From contig NZ_JACHXP010000001.1 in the NCBI RefSeq assembly GCF_014192215.1, positions 372,001 through 436,000 on the forward strand: DNA of 64,000 nucleotides, in the 5' to 3' direction. Positions 39,151 to 49,289 of the stretch are shown in pieces. Below the pieces are notes generated by a model, which saw nothing but the letters and a program-made list of their open reading frames with translations, ran no database searches and was not told where the DNA came from. The position numbers were made by a program, and so were the translations under genes. The stretch's first letter is position 1, and each line of letters starts with the position of its first letter. The DNA comes from Halomonas cerina (lineage in GTDB: Bacteria; Pseudomonadota; Gammaproteobacteria; Pseudomonadales; Halomonadaceae).

Positions 39151-39154
<4 letters not shown>
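38453..39154 (-). CDS. tolQ: Tol-Pal system protein TolQ
   Basis: 233-residue ExbB/TolQ proton channel subunit with three TM helices (about 20-40, 132-155, 170-195); the channel region [16 protein letters not shown] is conserved. It works with TolR to energise TolA. I start at 39154 where the ATG overlaps the ruvB stop (ATGA); ATGs at 39148 and 39130 are also possible. The thioesterase gene ybgC, which usually sits just before tolQ, is not there. Confidence 0.93.
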
Positions 39155-40191
<1,037 letters not shown>

Positions 40192-40194
40192 GCC

Positions 40195-40809
40195 TCACCC
40201 CGCCAGGCGCCGGGTCAGCGCCGCCTTGATGATGGCCTCGGTGGAGCCCTCCTCCTCCAGACCCGACAGCATGCGGGCGGCCTCGGTCGGCTTGTAGCCG
40301 AGGCTGACCAGGGCCGCCTCGGCATCGGCCAGGGGATCCTGGGTGGGCAACGGGGCCGTTGCCGGCAGGCCGGCGGCACTCGCCTCCAGGCCGGGCGAGC
40401 CTTCCCAGTGGGGGAAGCGGTCGCGCATCTCGATGATCAGGCGCTCCGCGGTCTTCTTGCCGACCCCGGGCAGCCGGGTCAGGGCCTTGATGTCATCCTC
40501 CAGGACGCAGCGGATGAAGGCGTCCTCGTCCATGCCGGAGAGGATCGCCAGGGCGAGGCGTGGCCCGATGCCGTTGACCTTGATCAGGGCCCGGAACAGA
40601 TCACGCTCCTGGGCCCGAGCGAACCCGTAGAGCAGATGGGCGTCGTCGCGGACAACGAGGTGAGTGTACAGGAATACCGGTTCCCCGCTGCCGGGCAGCG
40701 CGACCAGGGTGGTCATCGAGGCCTCCAGCTCGTAGCCGACTCCGGCCACCTCGACCACCAGCCAGGGTGGCTGTTTCTCGAGCAGGGTGCCACGCAGGCG
40801 TCCGATCAT
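40195..40809 (-). CDS. ruvA: Holliday junction protein RuvA
   Basis: 204-residue RuvA. An OB-fold N-terminus (MIGRLRGTLLEK), two helix-hairpin-helix motifs (LIKVNGIGPRLALAILSG and LTRLPGVGKKTAERL) and a C-terminal domain that binds RuvB. Tetramers hold the four-way junction. The start MIGRLRG is conserved. ruvC lies 138 bp upstream. Confidence 0.96.
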   Translation of the reverse strand: MIGRLRGTLLEKQPPWLVVEVAGVGYELEASMTTLVALPGSGEPVFLYTHLVVRDDAHLLYGFARAQERDLFRALIKVNGIGPRLALAILSGMDEDAFIRCVLEDDIKALTRLPGVGKKTAERLIIEMRDRFPHWEGSPGLEASAAGLPATAPLPTQDPLADAEAALVSLGYKPTEAARMLSGLEEEGSTEAIIKAALTRRLAG

Positions 40810-40947
40810 GGAGTTGCTGTCCTTGGTCCTATGAGTCCGGTGCGGCGCCGGTCGCCGCGATGGAGCCACTATACTGGTCGCCCGGCCGGCTGACCAGTCT
40901 GCTCAAACGGCGTTCGACAACCGGCTTGGCATCGCCGGCCGGCGACG

Positions 40948-41490
40948 TCACGAAGGGCGAAATGCCCGCCAGGATGTGCCCTTTTGTCGACGGCGGTGTC
41001 CGCCGTAGCTGCCCTGGCTGACCAGCCCCAGGCGCGCGTGGGCATGGGTCAGGGCGATGGCCAGGGCATCGGCCGCATCGGCCTGGGGGGTACCGGACAG
41101 GCCGAGGATGGCGGTCACCATGTGCTGGACCTGGGCCTTGTCGGCCCCGCCGCTGCCGGTGACCGCCTGCTTGATCTGACGAGGTCCGTATTCGCTGACC
41201 GGCAGCCCATGGTTGGCGGCGCAGACGATGGCCGTCCCGCGGGCCTGACCGAGCTTCAGGGCGGAGTCGGCATTCTTCGCCATGAACACCTGCTCGATGG
41301 CGAACTCGCCGGGGCCGTGCCGGCCGACCAGTTCGCTGATGCCGGCATAGATCTGCGCCAATCGCTGGGCCAGGTCGTCGGCTCGGGTGCGGATGCAGCC
41401 GCTGGCCACGTAGCGCGGTGTGGCGTGGGTCACATCCAGCACGCCATACCCGGTGAGCCGCGAACCGGGGTCGATGCCCAGAATCAGCAT
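40948..41490 (-). CDS. ruvC: Crossover junction endonuclease RuvC
   Basis: 180-residue RNase H-fold nuclease that resolves Holliday junctions. Catalytic acids visible are Asp7 (LGIDPGS), Glu in FAIEQVF, and Asp residues in [15 protein letters not shown]. Start at MLILGID, with a short in-frame extension MFTA possible. It lies 12 bp after yebC. Confidence 0.95.
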   Translation of the reverse strand: MLILGIDPGSRLTGYGVLDVTHATPRYVASGCIRTRADDLAQRLAQIYAGISELVGRHGPGEFAIEQVFMAKNADSALKLGQARGTAIVCAANHGLPVSEYGPRQIKQAVTGSGGADKAQVQHMVTAILGLSGTPQADAADALAIALTHAHARLGLVSQGSYGGHRRRQKGTSWRAFRPS

Positions 41491-41502
41491 GGCGGTAAAC
41501 AC

Positions 41503-42252
41503 TCAGTCGAGTTGATCGAGGATGGCATCCGCAAAATCCGCATTGGTATAGACATTCTGCACATCATCCAGGTCCTCGAGCATGTCGACCAGCTTGATGA
41601 TCCGCCGGCCCAGCTCGATGTTCTGGATGGGGACATAGTTGTCCGGATACAGGCCGATGTCACTGGCCTCCGGCTCGATGCCGGCGGCCACCAGGGCGTC
41701 CTTGACCGACCCAAAGGAGGCCGGGGTGGTGACCACCTCCAGGCGACCGTCCTCGAGGGTTTCGATGTCCTCGGGCTCGGCTTCGAGCGTCGCCTCCATG
41801 GCGGCTTCCTCGCTGATCCCTTGGGGCAGCGTCAGGCGCCCCTGCTGGTGGAACATGAAGGCCACCGAGCCACTGGTCCCCAGGTTGCCGCCCTGCTTGT
41901 TGAAGGCATGTCGCACCTCGGAGACCGTCCGGTTGCGGTTATCGGTCATCGCCTCCACCAGCACGGCCACACCCTCGGGCCCGTAGCCCTCGTAGACAAC
42001 CTCCTCCATGTCATCGCCGTCGGTGTGGCCGGCGCCCCGGTCCACCGCCCGCTGAATGGTGTCCTTGGTCATGTTGCTGGCCAGCGCCTTGTCGATGGCG
42101 GCGCGCAGGCGCGGGTTGTCGGCGGGGTCGCCCCCGCCCTGCCGGGCGGCCACGGTCAGCTCCCGGATCAGCTTGCTGAAGATCTTGCCACGCTTAGCAT
42201 CCTGGGCCGCTTTGCGGTGCTTGATATTGGCCCACTTGCTATGTCCTGCCAT
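41503..42252 (-). CDS. yebC: YebC/PmpR-family regulator
   Basis: 249-residue YebC-type protein with the conserved N-terminus MAGHSKWANIKHRK. Members were annotated as DNA-binding regulators (some control quorum sensing or ruv genes) and recent work links relatives to translation of difficult peptide stretches. Position before ruvC is conserved in many bacteria. The start at 42252 is chosen by the conserved MAGHSKW. Confidence 0.94.
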   Translation of the reverse strand: MAGHSKWANIKHRKAAQDAKRGKIFSKLIRELTVAARQGGGDPADNPRLRAAIDKALASNMTKDTIQRAVDRGAGHTDGDDMEEVVYEGYGPEGVAVLVEAMTDNRNRTVSEVRHAFNKQGGNLGTSGSVAFMFHQQGRLTLPQGISEEAAMEATLEAEPEDIETLEDGRLEVVTTPASFGSVKDALVAAGIEPEASDIGLYPDNYVPIQNIELGRRIIKLVDMLEDLDDVQNVYTNADFADAILDQLD

Positions 42253-42388
42253 GGCCACCTCCTGTGCTTCTTCCTACTCGAGGCTGTCCCGGCGACTAGA
42301 CTGCGAGGATAGGACTTCCTCTTCGCCCTGTCCCCGGACCTCTCATAGTGGGTAAAATGGTGGGGTTTCTCGCGAGGAGTTGAGACGC

Positions 42389-42413
42389 CACCGGCGCCCT
42401 GAAGGCGCCGGTG
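42389..42413. terminator. Hairpin between aspS and yebC
   Basis: CACCGGCGCC (42389-42398) pairs perfectly with GGCGCCGGTG (42404-42413) over the loop CTGAA, 24 bp after the aspS stop on the minus strand. No U-run follows, so it may act as a partial terminator or a transcript-processing stem inside a long same-strand run. Confidence 0.6.
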
Positions 42414-42436
42414 ATTTCGCGAGGCAGCGGCGCGGC

Positions 42437-44218
42437 TTACTCGCTGGGGCTTTCTGCCTTGGCCTTCTGACGCAGGCGGATGTTGAGCTCCTTGAGTTGC
42501 TCGGCACTCACCTCGCTCGGCGCCTCGGTCATCAGGCAGGCAGCACTCTGGGTCTTGGGGAAGGCGATCACCTCGCGGATGGTCTTCGCGCCGCTCATCA
42601 GCATCACCAGGCGGTCGAGCCCGAAGGCCAGGCCGCCATGGGGAGGCGCGCCGTACTGCAGGGCATCGAGCAAAAAGCCGAACTTCTCGTGCGCCTCCGC
42701 CTCGCCGATGCCGAGCACCTCGAGCACCGCGCTCTGCATGGCGCGATCGTGGATACGGATCGAGCCACCACCCAGCTCGGTGCCGTTGAGCACCATGTCG
42801 TAGGCCCGAGACAGCGCCACCACAGGGTTGGCCTTGAGGGTCTCCACGTCGCAGGCGGGGGCGGTGAAGGGATGGTGAAGGGCCTGCATCCGGGCGCTGC
42901 CGTCATCCTCGAACATCGGGAAGTCCACCACCCACAGCGGGGCCCAGTCCCGGGTGTAGAGGTTGAGATCCTCGCCAAGTTTCACGCGCAGGGCGCCGAG
43001 CGACTCGTTGACGACGCGGGCCTTGTCGGCACCGAAGAAGATGAGATCACCATCCTCAGCCCCGATGCGATCGAGGAGCGGCTCGATCACGTTTTCCATG
43101 AACTTGACGATCGGTGACTGCAGCCCTTCGAGGCCCTTGGCACGCTCGTTGACCTTGATCCAGGCCAGCCCCTTGGCGCCGTAGATACCGACGAATCGGG
43201 TGTAGTCGTCGATCGCCTTGCGCGACAGACCGGCGCCGCCCGGCACCTTGAGGGCCGCCACGCGGCCATCGTCGGCCGTGGCGGGTCCGGAGAACACCTT
43301 GAAGTCCACCTGAGCCATCAGGTCGTCGACATCGGTGAGTATCAGCGGAATGCGCAGGTCCGGCTTGTCGGAGCCGTAGCGGCTCATCGCCTCCTCCCAG
43401 CTCATGCGCGGGAAGACCGGCAGCTCGACATCGAGCACCTCCTGGAACAGCTGACGCACCATCGCCTCGGTGATGCCCATGATGTCATCCTCGGTGACGA
43501 AGGACGCCTCGAGGTCGATCTGGGTAAACTCCGGCTGGCGATCGGCACGCAGGTCCTCGTCCCGGAAGCACTTGGCGATCTGATAGTAGCGGTCGAAGCC
43601 AGACACCATCAGCAGCTGCTTGAACAGCTGCGGCGACTGCGGCAGGGCGAAGAAGCTGCCTGGATGGGTGCGGCTCGGCACCAGGTAGTCACGCGCGCCT
43701 TCGGGAGTGGCCCGGGTGAGGACGGGAGTCTCGATGTCGAGAAAGCCTTGCCCCTCGAGGAAGGCCCGCACGCTGTGGGAGATGCGCGAGCGCAGGCGCA
43801 GCTTCTCGATCATCTCCGGGCGGCGCAGGTCGATATAACGGTGCTTGAGGCGCACTTCCTCACCGACCTTCCCATGCTCATCGAGTTGGAAGGGGGGGGT
43901 GGCGGCAGTATTGAGCACCTCGACATCGCTGGCCAGCACCTCGATCAGGCCGGTGGGCATCTTGGGATTCTGGGTGCCTTCCGGGCGCAGCCTGACGCGG
44001 CCGACGATGCGTAGCACATACTCGCTGCGGGAGCTGTCCGCGTTCGCGAAGGCCTCGGCGGTATCGGGATCTACCACGACCTGGGCGATACCGTCGCGGT
44101 CGCGCATGTCGAGAAAGATCACCCCCCCATGGTCACGGCGGCGATGTACCCAGCCGCACAGGGTGACCGTCTGGTCCACCAGGGTCTCGTTCAGCTGGCC
44201 GCAATAATGGCTGCGCAT
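42437..44218 (-). CDS. aspS: Aspartate-tRNA ligase
   Basis: 593-residue class II aminoacyl-tRNA synthetase of the bacterial AspRS type. An N-terminal anticodon-binding OB fold ([20 protein letters not shown]), motif 2 [16 protein letters not shown] (about 215-230), the bacterial insertion GAD domain, and motif 3 [11 protein letters not shown] near residue 535. Start at [13 protein letters not shown] lies upstream. 49 bp after the FmdB-type gene. Whether it is discriminating depends on a companion GatCAB, not visible here. Confidence 0.96.
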   Translation of the reverse strand: MRSHYCGQLNETLVDQTVTLCGWVHRRRDHGGVIFLDMRDRDGIAQVVVDPDTAEAFANADSSRSEYVLRIVGRVRLRPEGTQNPKMPTGLIEVLASDVEVLNTAATPPFQLDEHGKVGEEVRLKHRYIDLRRPEMIEKLRLRSRISHSVRAFLEGQGFLDIETPVLTRATPEGARDYLVPSRTHPGSFFALPQSPQLFKQLLMVSGFDRYYQIAKCFRDEDLRADRQPEFTQIDLEASFVTEDDIMGITEAMVRQLFQEVLDVELPVFPRMSWEEAMSRYGSDKPDLRIPLILTDVDDLMAQVDFKVFSGPATADDGRVAALKVPGGAGLSRKAIDDYTRFVGIYGAKGLAWIKVNERAKGLEGLQSPIVKFMENVIEPLLDRIGAEDGDLIFFGADKARVVNESLGALRVKLGEDLNLYTRDWAPLWVVDFPMFEDDGSARMQALHHPFTAPACDVETLKANPVVALSRAYDMVLNGTELGGGSIRIHDRAMQSAVLEVLGIGEAEAHEKFGFLLDALQYGAPPHGGLAFGLDRLVMLMSGAKTIREVIAFPKTQSAACLMTEAPSEVSAEQLKELNIRLRQKAKAESPSE

Positions 44219-44267
44219 GTCGTGTCCTGTTCTGTTGCGTGAAATGGTAAAAGGCAGCGTGGGCGGC

Positions 44268-44534
44268 TCAGGCCGCCGTCCCGTTCTTGCTCGACGGCGT
44301 GGCGGACTTGCCTCCCGCATCATCACTGCCGCCGACCAGATTCTTCTTGCTGCCGGTCTTGAAATCGGTCTCGTACCAGCCACCGCCAGACAGACGGAAG
44401 CCGGCGGCGGATACCAGGCGGCCGAGTTCGGAGCGCTCACAGGCGGGACAATCGGTCAGCGGTGCCGCGCTGAGCCGCTGCAGCTTCTCCAGACGGTGGC
44501 CACAGGCCTTGCACTCGTATTCATAGATGGGCAT
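44268..44534 (-). CDS. FmdB-family zinc ribbon protein
   Basis: 88-residue protein with the family start [19 protein letters not shown] and zinc cysteine pairs CKAC and CPAC, followed by a Gly/Ser/Lys-rich tail. A putative regulatory zinc ribbon whose molecular role is unknown. Its position just before aspS is common in gammaproteobacteria. Probably co-transcribed with aspS from the TATAAT at 44669-44674. Confidence 0.92.
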   Translation of the reverse strand: MPIYEYECKACGHRLEKLQRLSAAPLTDCPACERSELGRLVSAAGFRLSGGGWYETDFKTGSKKNLVGGSDDAGGKSATPSSKNGTAA

Positions 44535-44668
44535 GGTCTTCTCTCCCCGAAACGACAAACCCCAAGGCATGCGACGATCGGCAGGGCCGACCGTCGCGCC
44601 ACGTGTTCTGCGATGGCGTTATATAAGGCCGGCCCACACGCTTTCCAAGCCTGCCGTGAAAGCCCGCT

Positions 44669-44674
44669 ATTATA
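44669..44674 (-). promoter_or_regulatory. TATAAT -10 element upstream of the FmdB-aspS genes
   Basis: On the minus strand a perfect TATAAT lies about 135 bp before the FmdB-type gene; no good -35 is seen 16-18 bp upstream. It may serve the whole FmdB-aspS run. Confidence 0.35.
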
Positions 44675-44748
44675 GCCTGTCGAGCCGGGCCAGGCCCAGC
44701 CCTGCTACCCTGTCCTCAGTCCCGTATCGCTTCAACAAGGAATTACGC

Positions 44749-45684
44749 ATGAAAGCCGTCCTCCTGGATGCTGCCAGCCTCGGTCCCGGTATTGACCTTG
44801 CCCCGATCCGCCAGCGGGTGGATACCCTGGAGGTTCATGACGTCACCACTCGCGAGCAGGCGACTGGGCGCCTGGCGGGCGCCGAGGTGGCCATCGTCAA
44901 CAAGGTGGTGCTCGATGCGCCGACCCTGGAAGCCTTGCCCGACCTGAAGCAGATCTGCGTGCTGGCCACCGGCACCAACAACATCGACATGACCACCGCC
45001 GACCGCCTGGGGATCCGGATCGACAACGTCACCGGCTATGGGACGGCAAGCGTCGCCCAGCACACTTTGATGCTGATGCTGGCCCTGGCCACCCGATTGC
45101 CCTGCTACCAGCGTGATGTGGCGCAAGGACGCTGGAGAGAGAGTCGTTTCTTTTGCCTGATGGATCACCCCATCCTGCAGCTCGAGGGCAAGCATCTGGT
45201 GATCGTCGGCCAGGGGGAGCTCGGGACTCGAGTCGGACAACTGGCCGAGGCTTTCGGGATGCGTGTCAGTTTCACCGCACGTCCCGGCAACGAGGCGCAG
45301 GATACCCGCCCCGGGCTACGCGAGCTGGCCCCGCAGGCCGATGTGATCAGCCTGCACTGTCCACTCACCGAGGCCACCCATCACTTGGTCGACAATGAGC
45401 TTTTGACCTCGTTTCGCTCCGATACTCTACTGATCAACTGCGCCCGCGGAGGGGTCATCGACGAAGTGGCCGCCCTGGACGCGCTACGCGCCGGCCACCT
45501 GGGTGGTTTTGGTGTCGATGTCCTGCCAGTGGAACCTCCCCGTGACGGCCACCCCCTGCTCGAGGCCTTGTCGGAGGCCTTGAACCTGATTGTCACGCCG
45601 CATAGTGCCTGGATCACTCCTGAGGCACGGCAAAAAATCATCAGCTTAACGGCTGATAATCTCGATGCTTTTCTTATGCGCTGA
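44749..45684 (+). CDS. D-2-hydroxyacid dehydrogenase (HprA-like)
   Basis: 311-residue NAD(P)-dependent D-isomer 2-hydroxyacid dehydrogenase. The Rossmann loop is VGQGELGTRVG (about 158-168). Catalytic Arg lies in NCARGGVIDE, Glu in the VDVLPVEPP region, and His in TPHSAW. It resembles glycerate/hydroxypyruvate reductase (HprA) in length and motifs. AAGGAA lies 9 bp before the ATG. A 143-bp gap with a repeated AT-rich motif separates it from the ribokinase gene. Confidence 0.9.
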   Translation: MKAVLLDAASLGPGIDLAPIRQRVDTLEVHDVTTREQATGRLAGAEVAIVNKVVLDAPTLEALPDLKQICVLATGTNNIDMTTADRLGIRIDNVTGYGTASVAQHTLMLMLALATRLPCYQRDVAQGRWRESRFFCLMDHPILQLEGKHLVIVGQGELGTRVGQLAEAFGMRVSFTARPGNEAQDTRPGLRELAPQADVISLHCPLTEATHHLVDNELLTSFRSDTLLINCARGGVIDEVAALDALRAGHLGGFGVDVLPVEPPRDGHPLLEALSEALNLIVTPHSAWITPEARQKIISLTADNLDAFLMR

Positions 45685-45723
45685 GTTCTTGGAAGAATTT
45701 AATTGGTTGTGAGTTGATAAAAT

Positions 45724-45740
45724 AGATAACGGTATAAAAA
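45724..45740 (+). promoter_or_regulatory. 17-bp AT-rich motif with TATAAA before the ribokinase gene
   Basis: AGATAACGGTATAAAAA at 45724-45740 is repeated base for base at 55801-55817 before the FMN glutamate-synthase-like gene. It includes a -10-like TATAAA (45733-45738) preceded by the shared GATAACGG, and lies 88 bp before the ribokinase start. Confidence 0.55.
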
Positions 45741-45827
45741 TCCTCTATCCAGCCCCAGCCTTGCGCCCGGCCGGGAGGGTCGCTACTTTCGAGCGTAGCG
45801 TCCTGCCACCCGAGAGCCCGTGGTCCC

Positions 45828-46736
45828 ATGCTCTACAACTTCGGATCCATCAACCTTGACCACGTCTACCGGGTACCCCACCTGGTACGCCCCGGTGAGA
45901 CGCTGGCCAGCCATGACTACCGGGTGGGCCTCGGCGGCAAGGGAGCCAACCAGTCGCTGGCCATGGCGAGAGCCGGCGGTCACCTCGCTCACTGGGGACG
46001 CCTGGGCCGGCAAGATGCCTGGGTCCGTGACATGCTGGCTCACGCCGGCGTGGACACTGCCCCGATCGAGCTGGTCGACGAGCCGAGCGGTCACGCCATC
46101 ATCCAGGTGGATGACCAGGGTGAGAACGCCATCCTCCTCTTCCCCGGGGCCAATCATGGCGTCCGGGAGCCCACCCTCGAGCAGTGGCTCACCAGCGCCC
46201 AGCCCGGCGACTGGTTGCTGGCCCAGAACGAGTGTAATGCCCTGCCATGCCTGCTCGAACGGGCGCGCGACCAGGGGCTTCGCATCGCCCTCAATCCGGC
46301 CCCGATGACACCGGCTGTCGCTACCTTGCCCCTGGCGGCCTGCGAACTGCTGTTCGTCAATCGCGGCGAGGCGGCACAGCTCGTCGGCCTCGCCGAGCAC
46401 GGCCCCGCCGAAGCCCTGCTGGATGCCCTGGCGCGGCGACTGCCCGATACCGGGACCCTGCTGACCCTGGGCCGCGAAGGGGCATGGTTCCAGGGCCCAG
46501 AAGATCGTCTCTTCCAGCCCCCGCTCCCTGTGGCGGCCGTGGACACGACGGCCGCCGGTGACACCTTCATCGGCTACTACCTGGCCGCCCTTCAGGCCGG
46601 GTTAGCGGTCCGCGACTGCCTGGTCCGCGCATCCACCGCCGCGGCCCTCGCGGTCACCCGCTCCGGGGCCGCCGACAGTATTCCCACGCTCGCCGAGGTG
46701 GAGCGCGCCTTGCACGACGCCCCGGCCACCCTTTGA
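45828..46736 (+). CDS. Ribokinase / PfkB-family sugar kinase
   Basis: 302-residue PfkB-family kinase. Signature 1 VGLGGKGANQSLAMARAG (about 33-50), signature 2 VDTTAAGDTFIGYYLAAL (about 237-254) with the catalytic Asp. It most resembles ribokinase, which phosphorylates ribose to ribose-5-phosphate. The next gene is a nucleoside hydrolase starting 24 bp after the stop, so together they would cleave nucleosides and recover the ribose. No transporter is adjacent. Confidence 0.9.
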   Translation: MLYNFGSINLDHVYRVPHLVRPGETLASHDYRVGLGGKGANQSLAMARAGGHLAHWGRLGRQDAWVRDMLAHAGVDTAPIELVDEPSGHAIIQVDDQGENAILLFPGANHGVREPTLEQWLTSAQPGDWLLAQNECNALPCLLERARDQGLRIALNPAPMTPAVATLPLAACELLFVNRGEAAQLVGLAEHGPAEALLDALARRLPDTGTLLTLGREGAWFQGPEDRLFQPPLPVAAVDTTAAGDTFIGYYLAALQAGLAVRDCLVRASTAAALAVTRSGAADSIPTLAEVERALHDAPATL

Positions 46737-46759
46737 CCAAAACCGACGAGGAGTCCCGC

Positions 46760-47701
46760 GTGTCCCACCCGATCATCTTCGACACCGACCCCGGCGTGGA
46801 CGATGCCCAGGCCATCGCCATCGCCTTGCGTCACCCCGACATCGAGCTGCTGGGCCTGACCACCACCTATGGCAATGTGGATGTCGAGACGGCCACCCAC
46901 AACGCCCTGCTGCTCGCCCAGCTGGCCGGCCGGGAGATTCCTGTGGCCCAGGGTGCCGCCGCGCCGCTGGTCAAGGCGCGTCACCCGCCTCCTGCCCACA
47001 TCCACGGGACCAACGGCCTGGGCGATATCGCGCTGCCCGAGGTCAAGGGTAAGGCCGAGGCCAGGAGTGCGCCGCAGTTTATCGTCGACACTGTGAACGC
47101 CCGCCCCGGGGAGGTGACCCTGGTCGCCGTGGGCCCGGTGGGCAACCTGGCGGCGGCCCTCCAGCTCGACCCGGGCATCACCACCAGGGTGAAACGAGTG
47201 GTGATCATGGGCGGTTCCATCCGTGAAGGGGGGAACGTCACGCCGGTGGCCGAGGCCAACATGTTCAACGACCCGGATGCCGCCGCCCGGGTGCTCACGG
47301 CGGGCTGGCCACTGACCCTCGTGGGGCTGGACGTGACCCATCGCTGCGTGCTCACCGAGAGCCACATGGTGCGCATCCAGGCGGGTCAGGGGGCACTTGG
47401 CGAAGTGCTCGCCGGCAGCTACGCCTTCTATCGCGACTTCTACCGCGAGTTCCTGGGCATCGATGGCTGCTGCCCCCATGACAGCTGCGCCCTGGCCTGG
47501 CTGCTGGTGCCCGAGCTCTTCACCACCGCCCGTGGGCATCTCACCGTGGCGACCTCCGGCGATGCCGAAGGCCAGACCCTCTTCGCCCCGGAGGGACGCG
47601 GCTTCATCGAGGCGCGCTGGTCTCGCACGCCCCTCGTGGAGGTGTGCCTGGGGGTAGATGGCGAGGCGGTGAGCGACTGGATCGCCGCCACCCTAAGCTA
47701 G
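46760..47701 (+). CDS. Nucleoside hydrolase (IUNH family)
   Basis: 313-residue nucleoside hydrolase splitting ribonucleosides into base and ribose. The calcium-binding N-terminus IFDTDPGVDDAQA is diagnostic, GPVGNLAAALQ and the HDSCALAWLL region near the C-terminus complete the site. I start at GTG 46760 because GAGGAG lies 6 bp before it; a TTG at 46733 inside the end of the kinase gene is less likely. Paired with ribokinase. Its last 4 bp overlap the convergent acylphosphatase gene. Confidence 0.92.
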   Translation: MSHPIIFDTDPGVDDAQAIAIALRHPDIELLGLTTTYGNVDVETATHNALLLAQLAGREIPVAQGAAAPLVKARHPPPAHIHGTNGLGDIALPEVKGKAEARSAPQFIVDTVNARPGEVTLVAVGPVGNLAAALQLDPGITTRVKRVVIMGGSIREGGNVTPVAEANMFNDPDAAARVLTAGWPLTLVGLDVTHRCVLTESHMVRIQAGQGALGEVLAGSYAFYRDFYREFLGIDGCCPHDSCALAWLLVPELFTTARGHLTVATSGDAEGQTLFAPEGRGFIEARWSRTPLVEVCLGVDGEAVSDWIAATLS

Positions 47702-47973
47702 CCAATGTGGAAGTCGTCCGGCTCATGCATCTCGACGACCTCGAGTTCCACATGGGTGACCTGGGCCCCCGGGGGGCCCTTCCAGAGCCATTCACCGAGG
47801 TCGCGCACCGCATCACGCCGCCCGCACATCAGTACCTCGACACGCCCGTCAGGCAGATTGATGGCATGGCCGGTGATGCCGGCCTTCAGGGCCTGTTCCT
47901 GGGTCGCCCCGCGATACCACACCCCCTGTACCTTGCCGGTCACTAGCGCCTTCACGCAGCACTTGTCCTTCAT
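47698..47973 (-). CDS. Acylphosphatase
   Basis: 91-residue acylphosphatase hydrolysing acyl phosphates. The phosphate loop VTGKVQGVWYRGATQEQA (11-28) with the catalytic Arg and a downstream Asn (GHAINLPDGRVEV) are intact. Small single-domain cytosolic enzyme. Its stop overlaps the end of the nucleoside hydrolase gene by 4 bp. Confidence 0.94.
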   Translation of the reverse strand: MKDKCCVKALVTGKVQGVWYRGATQEQALKAGITGHAINLPDGRVEVLMCGRRDAVRDLGEWLWKGPPGAQVTHVELEVVEMHEPDDFHIG

Positions 47974-48189
47974 CAGACCGTCTCCTCCATGGCGGATCGG
48001 CGAATCTCCTTTCTACCAGTTCGACGACCGGCGACCAAGTGTACGCCGGGGGTTCCCGCCACCCTCGGGATGTTCTAGTCTCAAGGGGCACGACAGTCGA
48101 TGTTTCGGCCACAAGCCGTCCCATCCTCACTATCCGACCTACCCGGTCGCTCACAAGCACAATAACCATCCTCACGAGGGAGAGATACC

Positions 48190-49233
48190 ATGCCGGTCTT
48201 CGACCATCCCGAGTACGACCACCACCAGCAAATCGTCTTCGGCGGCGACCCGTCGAGCGGCCTCAGGGCCATCATCGCCATCCACGACACCAGCCGCGGC
48301 CCGGCCCTCGGGGGCCTGCGCATCTATCCCTATGCCAGCGAGGCCGAGGCACTCACCGATGTACTGCGACTGTCTCGCGGCATGACCTACAAATCGGCCC
48401 TGGCGGACCTGCCGCTGGGGGGCGGCAAGGCGGTCATCATCGCCGACCCGCGCCGTGACAAGACTCCTGAGCTGCTGCGCGCCATGGGGCGACTGGTCGA
48501 TGGCCTCGGCGGCGCCTATATCACTGCCGAGGATTCCGGCTCCAGCGAGGCTGACATGCAGGTGATCCGCGAGGTCACCGAACACGTGGGGGGGCTAGGC
48601 CATGACGGCCGCTCCGGTGATCCTTCCCCCTTCACCGCCCTCGGGGTCTTCAGCGCTCTGAAGAGTGCCGTGCGCCACGGCCTGGATCGGACGGACCTCG
48701 ATGGGGTGCGCGTGGCCATTCAGGGCGTCGGCCATGTCGGCGCTCACTTGGCGCGCCACCTCCATGACGCCGGGGCCCGCCTGGTGCTCACCGATGTCGA
48801 CGGCGTGGCCCTCGGCCGGCTGGCCGAGGAACTCGGCGCCGAGACCACCGCCCCCGAGGCCATCACCGAGGCCGACGTGGACGTCTTCGCCCCCTGTGCC
48901 ATGGGCGCGGCCCTGACCCCAATGGTGTCCGACCGGCTCAAGGCCAGGGTGGTGTGCGGGGCCGCCAACAACCAGCTCGCCGCCCCCGGGGTAGCCGACC
49001 AGCTGAGGGCACGCGGCATTCTCTATACACCGGACTATGTGGCCAATGCCGGCGGCGTGATCGAGATCGCCTGGCAACGGCGCGCCGACTATCGCCGGGA
49101 AGATGTCATGGCCCATATCGAGGGCATCGGTGCCACCGTCGACGAAATCTTCCGACGCGCCGATCGCGACGACCTGAGCCCGGCACTGGTAGCCGACGAG
49201 TTGGCCCGGGAGCGCTTCGGCTCCGCCCGGTGA
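48190..49233 (+). CDS. Leu/Phe/Val dehydrogenase (GLFV family)
   Basis: 347-residue amino-acid dehydrogenase that interconverts branched-chain or aromatic amino acids and their 2-oxo acids with NAD. Substrate-binding GPALGGLRIYPY, catalytic Lys in LPLGGGKAVI (about 78-87), and NAD loop IQGVGHVGAHLARHL near residue 178. The length fits leucine or phenylalanine dehydrogenases rather than the larger glutamate dehydrogenase. GAGGGAGA precedes the ATG. A hairpin at 49250-49289 lies between it and the convergent YihY gene. Confidence 0.93.
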   Translation: MPVFDHPEYDHHQQIVFGGDPSSGLRAIIAIHDTSRGPALGGLRIYPYASEAEALTDVLRLSRGMTYKSALADLPLGGGKAVIIADPRRDKTPELLRAMGRLVDGLGGAYITAEDSGSSEADMQVIREVTEHVGGLGHDGRSGDPSPFTALGVFSALKSAVRHGLDRTDLDGVRVAIQGVGHVGAHLARHLHDAGARLVLTDVDGVALGRLAEELGAETTAPEAITEADVDVFAPCAMGAALTPMVSDRLKARVVCGAANNQLAAPGVADQLRARGILYTPDYVANAGGVIEIAWQRRADYRREDVMAHIEGIGATVDEIFRRADRDDLSPALVADELARERFGSAR

Positions 49234-49249
49234 GCCATCCCCCTCATGG

Positions 49250-49289
49250 AGGAGGGCGCGGCGGGCCTTAGCGCCCGTCTCGCCCTCCT
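49250..49289. terminator. Hairpin between Leu/Phe/Val dehydrogenase and YihY genes
   Basis: AGGAGGGCG (49250-49258) pairs with CGCCCTCCT (49281-49289); an inner CGGGC/GCCCG stem (49262-49266 with 49273-49277) continues it. It overlaps the 3' end of the YihY gene and can terminate both convergent transcripts. Confidence 0.5.
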
